Shown: positions 11,064 through 21,481, counted from the first letter of the stretch. The stretch: DNA of 64,000 nucleotides from Desulfobacteraceae bacterium (GCA_011389745.1 JAABTQ010000003.1:75520-139519), one strand, 5' to 3'. Translations and numbers: made by a program. Notes: generated by a model from the letters alone, not told the origin.

Positions 11064-11858
11064 TCACACTATGTAATAGACTGCCGGGCTGGTGCCCAGG
11101 TGAATTTTGCGTCGAATGGTGAAATTTTCCGCAATAAGCTTCCTGACTTCAGACTCCGGATCATAAAGATCTCCGAAAGTCAGGATACCCTTGGAAGCTT
11201 CTACGCAAGCAGGTTCGATCCCTTCCGCCAACCTTTCTACGCAGAAGTTGCACTTTTCGACAACCCCTTTGGTTCTTCTGGCAAATTTCAAATTGATTTC
11301 CTTGATATGCTCTCTGGGGTCAAAAAAGTTGAAGCTTCTGGCTCCGTACGGACAAGCTGCCAAGCAGAATCGGCATCCAATACACCGATGATAGTCCATC
11401 ACGACGACACCATCGCTTTCCCGCTTGAAAGTCGCTTTGGTCGGACAAACTCTGACACAAGGCGGATTTTCACAATGGTTACAAAGCACTGGAAAAGTGG
11501 TATGATGTATTTTTTCAGACAGAAACTCACTGTGCAGGTCCGGAAATGCATGATGGAATTGCTCAGGCCAGATCCATTTAATTTCATGCCTTTTAATCGG
11601 CATGTCCGGAACATTGTGGATCTTATGGCATGCTTCATATAACGGTGCCACATCTTTTTCCGACTTGATTTTCCGTGTATCGACAACCATGGCCCACTGC
11701 TTTGCGGTGAGGGCCTTTTCATTTTGTTTAAGAATAGGTTCCGGTTCCGTAGGGCCGCGACCTCCGACAGCTGCAATAGTATCAATCGCCGGTCTTGCAC
11801 CAACACCCAGAGCCGTGATCCCCGCTATTTTGAGAAAGTTTCTTCTACTGCTTTTCAT
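11064..11858 (-). CDS. dsrO: DsrO, periplasmic ferredoxin-like iron-sulfur subunit
   Basis: Tat-type signal SSRRNFLKIAG; 4Fe-4S motifs CNHCENPPCVRVCPT, CIGCRFCLAACPYGAR. Confidence 0.94.
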   Translation of the reverse strand: MKSSRRNFLKIAGITALGVGARPAIDTIAAVGGRGPTEPEPILKQNEKALTAKQWAMVVDTRKIKSEKDVAPLYEACHKIHNVPDMPIKRHEIKWIWPEQFHHAFPDLHSEFLSEKIHHTTFPVLCNHCENPPCVRVCPTKATFKRESDGVVVMDYHRCIGCRFCLAACPYGARSFNFFDPREHIKEINLKFARRTKGVVEKCNFCVERLAEGIEPACVEASKGILTFGDLYDPESEVRKLIAENFTIRRKIHLGTSPAVYYIV

Positions 11859-12274
11859 TCTATGCCTCCTTGAGGGTTATCAATATGGCAATCCCAGCAG
11901 TAAGGGGATACCGAGGCATAATCATGGCACCTGTCGCAAAACTCCGTTTTATTGGAGTGACAATCCAGACAGGTGTTTGAAAGGCTCATGTTAAATTCCA
12001 CCCCTTTGGGATTTACATATGTCCTTTTTGCGTCCCGCACCACAGAATCTCGCCAGACATCCAAAAGTACCATATGATCCGTGGTCATGTATTCTTTGGA
12101 ACGAACACATTCTTTGGCAGCCTTGGCTTTTTCTGTAAGAACCACTTCGGGAGCCGGCGCAGATTTAACGACGTTGAACCAGAAAGGAAATGCGGCAAGA
12201 ATCACAAAAATCACTATGCCCGCAATAACCAGATTTTTGTTGTACATCCCTTTGCTGTTATTCGGCATCTTCAT
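11855..12274 (-). CDS. dsrJ: DsrJ, triheme cytochrome c (start may be MYNKNLV at 12247)
   Basis: Three CxxCH motifs (CLDCH, CDRCH, CWDCH), N-terminal TM anchor, operon position. Confidence 0.94.
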   Translation of the reverse strand: MKMPNNSKGMYNKNLVIAGIVIFVILAAFPFWFNVVKSAPAPEVVLTEKAKAAKECVRSKEYMTTDHMVLLDVWRDSVVRDAKRTYVNPKGVEFNMSLSNTCLDCHSNKTEFCDRCHDYASVSPYCWDCHIDNPQGGIE

Positions 12275-13886
12275 CCTCCATCCCTAGCAGGGGCTCCCCC
12301 CGTAAATTGGTCGTCTTTTTTTTCTCGCCGGGCAGGATCAGGGCATTGGCAACCAGTTCATGAAGCCCGGTCACGCCAACTTCCGGTTCATAATAGTCCA
12401 TTAGAGCCGGAAGGGCCGCCCGGTCGATGGCACAAACACATGCAAGCATATTAACATCATATTTTTCTTTCACAAAATGAACGGCGTTGGCTCTGGGCAT
12501 GCCGCCCATCATTCGCAACTCCATATCTTCACCTGCGTTTAGCCCGGAACCGCTGCCACAGCAAAATGTCTGCTCCCGGATCGTATTTGAGGGCATTTCA
12601 TAGAAATTATTGCAAACATTTTGAAGCACATACCGCGGTTCGTCTAACATTCCCATACCCCTGGACGGATTACACGAATCGTGAAAAGTGACTTTTAAAT
12701 GATCATTTCTGCTGGGGTCCAGGTTCAGCTTTTTGTGATAGATCAAGTCCGCAGTAAATTCGGCAATATGAACCATTTTGGTGCTTTTGGCATTGGTAAA
12801 ACGGGTTCCCGTTATCGGGGAAACCGGTTCTTCAAGAAAATCCGCCGGTCCGTTCATGGTATCCATATACTGATGGATCACTCTCCACATATGCCCGCAT
12901 TCGCCTCCCAGAATCCATTTTACACCCAATCGCTTGGCTTCGTAATACATCTTTGCATTTAGTCGCTTCATGGTTTCATGGGAAGTAAAAAAGCCGAAGT
13001 TTCCCCCTTCGGATGCATAGGTGCTCCAGGTAATGTCCAGCCCCAGGTCCCTTAAATAGTGAAAAAGGATCATGTAACCCATGGCCGTGTATGTGCCAGG
13101 GTCGGCAAAAACATCGCCGGATGGCGTGATGAAAAGGATTTCAGCCCCTTTTCTGTTAAAAGATGGCTCTACACGAACGCCTGTTACTTCCTCGATATCA
13201 TCTACGAAAAACTCCAGCATATCTTTAAAGGCATGGGGCTGAATACCCAAATGGTTTCCCGTACGATAGCAATTCGATACCGGAGTTGCGATCCAGTCAA
13301 TGTTTAAACCTAAAAGGTTCAGGATCTCCCGACCGATAATCGTAATTTCAGCAGTGTCAATGCCGTAAGGACAAAAAACCGAACAGCGTCTGCACTCGGA
13401 ACATTGAAACAGATAATACCACCATTCTTTTAGTACATCGAGAGTCATTGGCCTTGCACCAGCCAATCGTCCCAATATTTTTCCGGCCTTGGTGAAATCA
13501 TTTCTGTAAACCGAACGAATCAGCTCGGCTCTCAGAACCGGCATGTTTTTGGGATCACCCGAGCCGATAAAAAAGTGACATTTATCCGCACAAGCCCCAC
13601 AGCGTACACATATATCCATAAACACTTTGAAGCTGCGGAATTTATCAAGCCTCTCTCTGAGCCCCTCAAAAACAATCTCCTTCCAGTTATCCGGCAATTT
13701 CCAGTCTTCATCGGTCGGATTCCACTGTCTGGGATTAGGAGCGCCGAGAGTCTCCAGGCTTTTAGGATTGCCCGCATAGCAGTACATACCTTTCCGGATT
13801 TCCACCGGCGTGTCCATCCACCCCGTGATGGGAGGCACATGTTCTACGTCGATTAATTCCTCGGGTTTCGGAAGTTCATCTGCCAT
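12258..13886 (-). CDS. dsrK: DsrK, HdrD-like iron-sulfur subunit
   Basis: CVRCGACADKCHFF, CSECRRCSVFCPYG, CCG-domain motif (FCCGSGSG). Confidence 0.95.
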   Translation of the reverse strand: MADELPKPEELIDVEHVPPITGWMDTPVEIRKGMYCYAGNPKSLETLGAPNPRQWNPTDEDWKLPDNWKEIVFEGLRERLDKFRSFKVFMDICVRCGACADKCHFFIGSGDPKNMPVLRAELIRSVYRNDFTKAGKILGRLAGARPMTLDVLKEWWYYLFQCSECRRCSVFCPYGIDTAEITIIGREILNLLGLNIDWIATPVSNCYRTGNHLGIQPHAFKDMLEFFVDDIEEVTGVRVEPSFNRKGAEILFITPSGDVFADPGTYTAMGYMILFHYLRDLGLDITWSTYASEGGNFGFFTSHETMKRLNAKMYYEAKRLGVKWILGGECGHMWRVIHQYMDTMNGPADFLEEPVSPITGTRFTNAKSTKMVHIAEFTADLIYHKKLNLDPSRNDHLKVTFHDSCNPSRGMGMLDEPRYVLQNVCNNFYEMPSNTIREQTFCCGSGSGLNAGEDMELRMMGGMPRANAVHFVKEKYDVNMLACVCAIDRAALPALMDYYEPEVGVTGLHELVANALILPGEKKKTTNLRGEPLLGMEDEDAE

Positions 13887-13890
13887 TTAT

Positions 13891-14928
13891 TTACTCCTTT
13901 TCTCCTTCCTCAAGGTTTTTTTCGGGTCCCGGCATTTTTTCCACAGGGAGTCCAGCCTCAATCATCTTTTCTCTGAATTCATCCTCATAAGCTTCGTATG
14001 TGTGAATTTTTACCGGATAGTTCCACGGATTTTCGTATCTGAACTCCCGGGTGTTACCGGGCAGATTTCGAGTCGGACAAAAGAAAATACCGCCAAGATG
14101 CATTAGTTTGCTGAAAGGAAAGTAGGCCAAAAGCACGCTGACAAGAAATACGTGAACATAAAATAAAACGCCAATCCCTTCAGGTATGGTAGGCCTGAGT
14201 GTCACAAGGCCCATGGTAAGCTCTTTTGCGTTTACAATATCCACTTTGGCAACATATCGCATCAGAATTCCCGAGGCAGCTATCGCCAAAATCAAAAAAA
14301 GTGGAAAGTAATCAGCCGGCAAGGAAATGTATCTCATTTGCGGAATCCATACTCTCCTTAAAAACAGGTAGATGACCGCAGCCATCAGCACAAAACCCGA
14401 AAGAAATATTCCCGGAAGTCCGACCTGAAAAAATCCGTCTAATTTTTCAAGCCATTGAACCGGCAAAAGCACCGGCTCAGTGAAAAATCGCAAATGACGA
14501 ATAAGCACAACAAAAAAGGCGTAGTGAAACGCCAGTGCAAAGAGCCAAAGCCACTTTTCCATTTCATAAGAAAATTTGTTCGTGTCCTTAATTTCAAACT
14601 TGGTATTTCGAAACAACGAACGGAAAAGGAAGATCTCCAACAACATTCTTATTACAACACCTAATTTATTATTGGGGTTATCGATTCGAGCCGGTGAAAC
14701 CATCGGCAAGGAAACTTGCTGACCCGATGTGGTTGTAATGGGAAACGGTACCGGAGACTTTGCCCACCCAACCAACTTATAGACAAATCCAGCAACAAAA
14801 ATCGCCATTGCAACATATGGAAATACAATGCCGAACAGCACCTCCAAATGCAACCCTGCGACGCCCACATAAGCTAACAGCAAGAGAACTATAACCGCTA
14901 TGAGGGAATACATGTAATTCGCATTCAT
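13891..14928 (-). CDS. dsrM: DsrM, NarI-like cytochrome b subunit
   Basis: Polytopic protein with NarI-like region (HVFLVSVLLAYFPFSKLMHLGGIFFCPTRN); first gene of the operon. Confidence 0.94.
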   Translation of the reverse strand: MNANYMYSLIAVIVLLLLAYVGVAGLHLEVLFGIVFPYVAMAIFVAGFVYKLVGWAKSPVPFPITTTSGQQVSLPMVSPARIDNPNNKLGVVIRMLLEIFLFRSLFRNTKFEIKDTNKFSYEMEKWLWLFALAFHYAFFVVLIRHLRFFTEPVLLPVQWLEKLDGFFQVGLPGIFLSGFVLMAAVIYLFLRRVWIPQMRYISLPADYFPLFLILAIAASGILMRYVAKVDIVNAKELTMGLVTLRPTIPEGIGVLFYVHVFLVSVLLAYFPFSKLMHLGGIFFCPTRNLPGNTREFRYENPWNYPVKIHTYEAYEDEFREKMIEAGLPVEKMPGPEKNLEEGEKE

Positions 14929-15118
14929 TGACCATTACCTCACTTTTTGGCTTCCATGCAACCTGATGGCCATTTTTGAACCGTTCAAATTCAAGATGAT
15001 TTTCCAACCAGCAAAAAAACCCCGGGATTTGGTAATGCCGGAAAAAATCACCTCAGAAATTTTTCATGGCTCAAAAATGCTCCATCGAAAAATGCATGAA
15101 GCCCCATAACATTGATTA

Positions 15119-15673
15119 TTATTTGAGGGCCGGATCATCCGGAACCTCAGAAATCAAACCTGCCCGCCTAAAAGCACTGTAGTGGCGGTTCCTAAACTCG
15201 TTTGCCTTAATTTCGTAAATCTTCTCACGACATTTCATATAAATATCAAAAGCGATCAAGCCTAAATCATCTACCTTAGACTCAAACGCGTAAAACTCCT
15301 GGGATAGATTCCTTTCAAGAATTTTCTTACCTATAATTTTTCGAATAACTGTTTTTAAAAAGAAAATAAACCCGATGGCTTCGGAAGGGGTAAAATTCTG
15401 AATGGCCCTGATCCTGATCATGGGATCCAGTAATGCACCGGCATGCTCGCGATTAAGTCCTCGTAAAAGCTCATCAAAAAGATCTTCCACACCGTTTCGA
15501 ACTGCCCTGCCTACAGGATTGGCAAAAGGATCTTTTTGACTTTTTAAAAATCTGGCGGTTTCTGACGGGTAAGTTTCCACCACAAGAGTAAACCACTCTT
15601 GAAGAATGGCAGCCCGACTTTCAATTAATAATTTTTCAAGGTCGTTACTCAAAAGTTGTCTAATAGCTCCCAT
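15119..15673 (-). CDS. RsbRD N-terminal-domain protein upstream of dsrM
   Basis: LIESRAAILQEWFTLVVETYPSETARFLKSQKDPFANPVG...; RsbRD-N-like pattern; position adjacent to dsrM. Confidence 0.7.
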   Translation of the reverse strand: MGAIRQLLSNDLEKLLIESRAAILQEWFTLVVETYPSETARFLKSQKDPFANPVGRAVRNGVEDLFDELLRGLNREHAGALLDPMIRIRAIQNFTPSEAIGFIFFLKTVIRKIIGKKILERNLSQEFYAFESKVDDLGLIAFDIYMKCREKIYEIKANEFRNRHYSAFRRAGLISEVPDDPALK

Positions 15674-15833
15674 TGTGCTTAAATAGTGATTAACTCATTT
15701 TTTATACTTTTTCAGCGTAACGAAACATCAAACTTTTATCCAAACTTAGAGTCTTTTCTAATAATCTAAGGGGCAACCTATAATCAAATTGGATTTTGAT
15801 GTCAACAATAAAACAAAAAAAGGTGTGTCACTT

Positions 15834-16301
15834 TCATTTCACACCATACATTTTTTTCCAGGGGCTGCTTTTTATTTCCCGATAATTGGCAAGAGCAAGG
15901 TAAAAAGCACCAACAGCCAATTCAGCACAATGTTTGTGATCGGGCGGAAGCGTCTTCAGATAATTTTCAATGACATCCGGATTAATTTTCCAGGCCTCTT
16001 CCAACGTTTTTTCCTTTGCCAGCTCAATCACGGCATTTGCACACGCATTGGTATTGATGCATCCATAAACATCTATGGTTATCCTTCGGATACGACCATG
16101 ATCAACAATCAAAAAAAATTCAACCGTATCTCCACAATCACCAGTTCTTTTGCCGTATGCATCCGGGTGTTCAATCCTCTCCCGGTAATCCGGACATAAC
16201 GCCATTTCTAAAAATTTTTCAGAGTGGTCTTGCCAAAAGTCAAAGCCTTGTTTTTGGTTTTTCTGCAACTCCTGATCTTGATCTATTTTCTTTTGGTTCA
16301 T
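15834..16301 (-). CDS. NifU/IscU-like iron-sulfur scaffold-type protein
   Basis: YGKRTGDCGDTVEFFLIVDHGRIRRITIDVYGCINTNACANAVIELAKEKTLEEAW...HCAELAVGAFYLALANY; conserved Cys positions. Confidence 0.82.
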   Translation of the reverse strand: MNQKKIDQDQELQKNQKQGFDFWQDHSEKFLEMALCPDYRERIEHPDAYGKRTGDCGDTVEFFLIVDHGRIRRITIDVYGCINTNACANAVIELAKEKTLEEAWKINPDVIENYLKTLPPDHKHCAELAVGAFYLALANYREIKSSPWKKMYGVK

Positions 16302-16932
16302 TTATCAACGTTACCCTAAATTATATTAAAATACCTTGGAAGCTTTATAAAAACTTGAACATACGATAACATAGAATCTATTGAGAAATGAAAAAAATTT
16401 CAAGTCCGATTTTTCATTTAGCGTAAATATCAGTAGCCTAAAAAAAGTGATCTTAAAAATTTTACGTCAATATTGGGGGTTCCATAAAACGATAATGGCC
16501 GATCAGACTTCTGCCTGACCAGCCATTAAGGAGAAAAACAGATGAAGAAAGGAGTAGGTTTATTTTTCTTTTTGCAAACTTTACGCCAAACATGTTTTTT
16601 TATATTTTATAAAACACCATTTTATTTATACACTATAAATACAGCAGGTTATATTTTTACACGATGGCTATGGCCTGTAGTGAGATATCAACTCTTGCCC
16701 GAATTCAGGTCCTTAAGTTCAAAAATTTTAACCCACAATTTGAATTTGTATAATTAACCAATTGATTTTCAATAATATTATAGCTGATCATTTATAAGTT
16801 TAAAATTTTGAACCCATAATTTCTCAAACAAATTTTACGCCATAATAAGAAATATGATCCTGACACCTGCAACAAGCACCGCTATTGTCGAGACAAGGCC
16901 GAATTTCAAATATTCTAAAAAGTTGTTGAAAA

Positions 16933-18231
16933 TTATCGTCTCCCGATACCGATATAGTTAAAGCCGAGTTCTTTCATGTTTTCCGGAGGATATATATTTC
17001 TGCCATCGATAATGACCGGTTTTTTTAACAATTTTTTAACTTGTTTCAGGTCAATATTTCGAAAAAGATCCCATTCCGTTGCGACAACCAGAGCCTCACA
17101 CCCCTCCACGGTTTTATAGGGATCGTCAAAAAAATGAACATTTTTTAGTTCTTTTTTCGCATTTTCCGAGGCAACCGGATCATATACCCGAATGCTTGCA
17201 CCATGCTCCTGAAGGCGGCGGATAATTTTTATGGCCGGAGCCTCCCGGATATCATCGGTTTTGGGTTTAAACGAAACACCCCAGATTGCAACGGTAATAC
17301 CTTCGATGGGCATAACAGACTGGAGTTTTTCAACCACAATCGTATTTTGCTTCTCATTGATGCGGTCTACGGCTTCAAAAAGGTCGGCATCACACCTGTA
17401 TTTTTTCATTGTGGCTATCAGGGCTTTAACATCTTTTGGAAAACAACTTCCGCCATATCCGATACCTGCATGAAGAAACCTTGCACCAATTCGGGTGTCC
17501 AAACCTATTCCTTTGGCCACCTGGGCAATATCCGCACCTGCTTTTTCACATAAATGGGATAGCTGGTTCATAAAACTGATTCGAGTGGCCAGCATGCAGT
17601 TGCTGGCATACTTAATAATCTCTGCACTGCGAATATCGGTAAACATTATCGGTCGTCCCGTCCTGGCAAGAGAGCGATATAGAGAAGTCATTATCTTTTC
17701 GGCTTTTGGACTATTGGTACCTATAATTATTCTATCAGGATTTTCAAAGTCTTTAACAGCCGCGCCTTCCCGTAAAAACTCCGGGTTTGAAACCACATCA
17801 AAATCAAGAGGTTGATGCTGATTTTCCTTGATAATCATTCGAACCATATCCGCAGTACCCACAGGCACTGTACTTTTATTGACCACTACCTTGTAATCAT
17901 TCATATACATCCCGATAGCCGCAGCTACACTTTTTACGGCGGAAAGGTCTGCCTCACTGTCACTGCCCGCAGGTGTCCCCACACAAATAAATATGACCTC
18001 TGATTCCTGAATGGCTTTTTTTGAGTCTGTGGTAAAAACAAGCCTTCCTGCCTTGAGGTTTGTTTTAAAAATTTCTTCCAGACCGGGCTCATAAATAGTC
18101 ATGCGACCATTTTCTAACATTTCGATTTTTGTTTTATCCGTATCAAGACAAATGACATCGTTACCCAAGCTGGCAAATCCGGTTCCTGATACAATCCCCA
18201 CATATCCGACACCTACCATGGTTAATTTCAT
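16933..18231 (-). CDS. ugd: UDP-glucose 6-dehydrogenase family
   Basis: MKLTMVGVGYVGIVSGTGFASLGNDVICLDTD...GIGYGGSCFPKDVKAL. Confidence 0.95.
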   Translation of the reverse strand: MKLTMVGVGYVGIVSGTGFASLGNDVICLDTDKTKIEMLENGRMTIYEPGLEEIFKTNLKAGRLVFTTDSKKAIQESEVIFICVGTPAGSDSEADLSAVKSVAAAIGMYMNDYKVVVNKSTVPVGTADMVRMIIKENQHQPLDFDVVSNPEFLREGAAVKDFENPDRIIIGTNSPKAEKIMTSLYRSLARTGRPIMFTDIRSAEIIKYASNCMLATRISFMNQLSHLCEKAGADIAQVAKGIGLDTRIGARFLHAGIGYGGSCFPKDVKALIATMKKYRCDADLFEAVDRINEKQNTIVVEKLQSVMPIEGITVAIWGVSFKPKTDDIREAPAIKIIRRLQEHGASIRVYDPVASENAKKELKNVHFFDDPYKTVEGCEALVVATEWDLFRNIDLKQVKKLLKKPVIIDGRNIYPPENMKELGFNYIGIGRR

Positions 18232-18262
18232 TTTCAGTTGCTCCTTTTGTTAAAGTTGCCGA

Positions 18263-19225
18263 TCATACCCGTAGATTTTTTTGATACCAATCATTGGTAA
18301 TCATCAAACCGTTTTCAATAAAATATCGGGGGTTGAAATCCAATATGGCTCTTGCCGTTTCTATACTTGCCACCGAATGTTTAATGTCACCTTTTCTGGA
18401 AGGAGCATATTGCGCCGATAAACGGATTTTATTAATCCGGCAGATTAATTCCCATAACTGATTTATGGAAATTTCCCGACCGGTACCTATGTTAATAGCC
18501 ATACCGGCTGCTTTTTTTGTTTTTGCCGCCAGAATATTTGCCAGAACAACATCGGCTACGAAAATAAAATCCCTTGTTTGATTGCCATCGCCGTATATAA
18601 AAGGTGGCTCTTTCGCTGCCGCCTTGTTCATAAATATTGAAATGACACCCGAATACGTCGATGAAGGGTCCTGCCTGGGACCAAAAACATTAAAATATCT
18701 GAGACAAACAGTTTCAACTCCATACAACTCATTGTAAATGCAGGCATAATTTTCTCCGGTTATTTTCTGTACCGCATATGGACTTTGCGGTTTTGAGCCC
18801 ATTTTTTCATGCTTGGGCAATCCCGGAGCATCTCCGTAAATAGCGCTAGAGCTTGAAAAAACAAACCGTCTTACTTTATTTTTCCTGCAGGCTTCTAATA
18901 CATTGAGCGTACCGGCATCGTTAATTTGTGATGAAATAACAGGCTCTTTCACGGTTTGATCAACCGATACCATCGCCGCCATGTGATAAACCAGGTCACA
19001 TCCTTTGAGAATCCTGATCAAAAGATCGAGGTCCCGTATGTCTCCCTGCACAAATTCGACGTACTTCTCGACATCAGCCAAATTAGAAAGTTTTCCGGAA
19101 GAAAGATTGTCAAAAACAATTATTCTGTATCCCTGGCTCACCAATTTATCAACCAGGTGAGATCCGATAAATCCCGCACCTCCGGTGACGAGGATTTTCA
19201 GGTTTTCATTTTTCAGTTTTTTCAA
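18263..19225 (-). CDS. NAD-dependent nucleotide-sugar epimerase/dehydratase (SDR)
   Basis: ILVTGGAGFIGSHLVDKLVSQGY...SPYAVQKITGENYA...LRYFNVFGPRQDP. Confidence 0.94.
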   Translation of the reverse strand: MKKLKNENLKILVTGGAGFIGSHLVDKLVSQGYRIIVFDNLSSGKLSNLADVEKYVEFVQGDIRDLDLLIRILKGCDLVYHMAAMVSVDQTVKEPVISSQINDAGTLNVLEACRKNKVRRFVFSSSSAIYGDAPGLPKHEKMGSKPQSPYAVQKITGENYACIYNELYGVETVCLRYFNVFGPRQDPSSTYSGVISIFMNKAAAKEPPFIYGDGNQTRDFIFVADVVLANILAAKTKKAAGMAINIGTGREISINQLWELICRINKIRLSAQYAPSRKGDIKHSVASIETARAILDFNPRYFIENGLMITNDWYQKNLRV

Positions 19226-19329
19226 TAATTTATCACCACAATTAAAGCGTAAAGCGTACCTTTTTTAAAAACCGCCAAAAACCAATTATTTATTTTCAAA
19301 CAGATACAGATACGTCAAGAATTTTTTTA

Positions 19330-20286
19330 CTATACGGCCAACATTATCCAAAAAGCAAATGTGATTCCCGACAAAAGCGTACTCATGGATATGGTCGCCA
19401 CGGCAAAGTCCGTATCGTTTTTCGTTTCCTGAGCCATGACATAGACGAGCGTAGCTGTTGGGGATGCAAGAAGGATCAAACAGGGCACATAGTCCCTGGG
19501 GGCTTCCTCAAAAATTATGAACATAATTAAACCCACCCCCGGAAGCATCACTAGTTTCAAGGCACATGAGAAAAGTACAGGAAAAATTTGATGCCTGATC
19601 AGCTCGAAAGAAAGAGAGGACCCAATAAGGATAAGTGCTAAAGGAAGCGCCATGCCACTTAATATTTTCAAGCTGTTGTCTATCACAATCGGAATGTTGT
19701 ATTCAATCAAGGAAACGAAAATTCCGGCCATTGCAGCAATTATCACCGGGTTTGCCATGATACCATGGAAAACCGATTTGATGTTCATTTTTTTAGAATT
19801 GTCTTCAGAATATATTCCAAGAATAACCACCGCAAGAAAATTTTGCAGTATCATGATGAAACCCGCCATTATGCCGGCTCTAACAAAACCATCAGCGCCA
19901 AGATAATAATATGAAACTGCCAGTCCGATATATCCCAGATTCCCGTGAAATGCACTTTGAATAAAGCTTCCCATTTGCTTTTTTTTAATCCGTGCAAAAA
20001 CACCTGACAACCATGCAATAAAGAACACTCCGAAAATACAAACCAGACTGATTATCAAAACAGTTGGATTAAACAACGTCTTAAATGACCCCTGGTAGAT
20101 AGATCTGAAAATCATCGCCGGGATTGCCCAATAATAAACAAGACGATTGGCAGGGCCAATGAACTCAGCAGGAAGAAACCCCTTGATTCTTGCAATCCAT
20201 CCTAATGCAATGACGGCAAAAATCGGAATAATTGTTGTTGCAATAGCCATAAAAATCTTTATACAGATTGGAAAGTTGGATGGCAA
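19330..20286 (-). CDS. AEC (auxin efflux carrier) family transporter
   Basis: Polytopic protein with FHGNLGYIGLAVSYYYLG and SPTATLVYVMAQE; AEC-type hydrophobic pattern. Confidence 0.85.
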   Translation of the reverse strand: MPSNFPICIKIFMAIATTIIPIFAVIALGWIARIKGFLPAEFIGPANRLVYYWAIPAMIFRSIYQGSFKTLFNPTVLIISLVCIFGVFFIAWLSGVFARIKKKQMGSFIQSAFHGNLGYIGLAVSYYYLGADGFVRAGIMAGFIMILQNFLAVVILGIYSEDNSKKMNIKSVFHGIMANPVIIAAMAGIFVSLIEYNIPIVIDNSLKILSGMALPLALILIGSSLSFELIRHQIFPVLFSCALKLVMLPGVGLIMFIIFEEAPRDYVPCLILLASPTATLVYVMAQETKNDTDFAVATISMSTLLSGITFAFWIMLAV

Positions 20287-20387
20287 TGATTAGGTGTCGG
20301 CTTTTTTGAGTTGACTCGGCCTTTTTTGTTTTTATTATGCAATTTGAGCAACATTATAAAATTGTTTTAATATGTGAATGGATTGCC

Positions 20388-20621
20388 ATGCAAAAAACTA
20401 TCGATTTAAAACTTTATGCCACACTGAATAAGTTTTCACCTTCCTCGCCGGAACATTACCCTGTTAAACCAGGCACCACCATTCTTTCTTTGATTGAGAA
20501 ACTGGGTATTCCAATCAATCAGGCCAAGCTGGTTTTTATTAACGGGGTGAAATGCGAATTAACTGCTTCTTTACACGGCGGAGAGCGAGTCGGAATATTC
20601 CCGCCCGTAGGAGGTGGTTGA
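20388..20621 (+). CDS. ThiS/MoaD-family ubiquitin-like sulfur carrier
   Basis: MQKTIDLKLYATLNKF...VFINGVKCELTASLHGGERVGIFPPVGGG, C-terminal Gly-Gly. Confidence 0.88.
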   Translation: MQKTIDLKLYATLNKFSPSSPEHYPVKPGTTILSLIEKLGIPINQAKLVFINGVKCELTASLHGGERVGIFPPVGGG

Positions 20622-21481
20622 TGGAAACCGAGGATTTGCTAAAACAGATACGGGAAAAAGCATTTAAAGCTTCTTATCCCGATGGAACCACCTACTGGGG
20701 ATTGTCCGTCAATCAGGTAATGTCCCTGGAAAAGACTTTAGCGTTTTCCGCAAAAAATATCGAGATTGCAGCTCTTGAAAACGGCATCATACCTGAACGC
20801 TATGTCAGAAATTTCAATGCCTTTTCACAAAAGGACCAGATAAAATTGCTACAATCCACTGTCGCCGTAGTCGGTCTGGGCGGATTGGGCGGAGGAGTTA
20901 CCGAAATTCTGGCTCGAATAGGTATTGGAACACTTATCCTCATAGATGGAGATATTTTCGAAGATACCAATTTGAACCGTCAGATGTTAAGCACACAATT
21001 GCGTATTGGAACTTCAAAGGCTGTGGCAGCGGCGGAAAGAGTCAAAGAAATTAATAGCTCCGTAACCATTACTGTCCACAAACAATTTCTGGATAAACAA
21101 AATGCGCCGGCTTTTCTTTCAAAAGCCCATGTCATTGTAGACTGTCTCGACAATATATCAACACGATTTATAGTACATGACGCCGCAAAAAAACTTCAAA
21201 TACCTCTGGTATCATCCGCGGTAGCCGGAGCTTCCGGTCAACTTACAACTATATTTCCCGAAGATGGCGGGTTATCTCTCATTTACGGAGAATCGGACCT
21301 GCAAGCCTCAATGGGGGCTGAAAAATCTCTTGGGTGTCTTCCGCATGCCGTCACATTCCTTTCCTCCATGGAGTGTTCTGAAGTTGTGAAAATCATTTTA
21401 AACAGAGGATCCCTGTTGCGAAATCAAATAATGCTGGTCGATTTGGACACCAATTCTTTTGAAATCATGCACCTCGTTTAA
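20621..21481 (+). CDS. HesA/MoeB/ThiF-family E1-like adenylyltransferase
   Basis: VAVVGLGGLGGGVTEILARIGIGTLILIDGDIFEDTNLNRQ; start overlaps stop of the MoaD-like gene. Confidence 0.92.
   Translation: METEDLLKQIREKAFKASYPDGTTYWGLSVNQVMSLEKTLAFSAKNIEIAALENGIIPERYVRNFNAFSQKDQIKLLQSTVAVVGLGGLGGGVTEILARIGIGTLILIDGDIFEDTNLNRQMLSTQLRIGTSKAVAAAERVKEINSSVTITVHKQFLDKQNAPAFLSKAHVIVDCLDNISTRFIVHDAAKKLQIPLVSSAVAGASGQLTTIFPEDGGLSLIYGESDLQASMGAEKSLGCLPHAVTFLSSMECSEVVKIILNRGSLLRNQIMLVDLDTNSFEIMHLV

Noticed and set aside
16489-16530. Imperfect hairpin ATGGCCGATCAG-ACTTCTGC-CTGACCAGCCAT as riboswitch or terminator
   Set aside because: Two mismatches in the stem, no T tract and no recognisable riboswitch core; insufficient support.
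16542-16757. 71-aa ORF in the AT-rich spacer
   Set aside because: An AAGGAG SD-like sequence precedes it, but the translation (MKKGVGLFFFLQTLRQTCFFIFYKTPFYLYTINTAGY) looks like low-complexity AT-rich chance coding; not supported as a gene.
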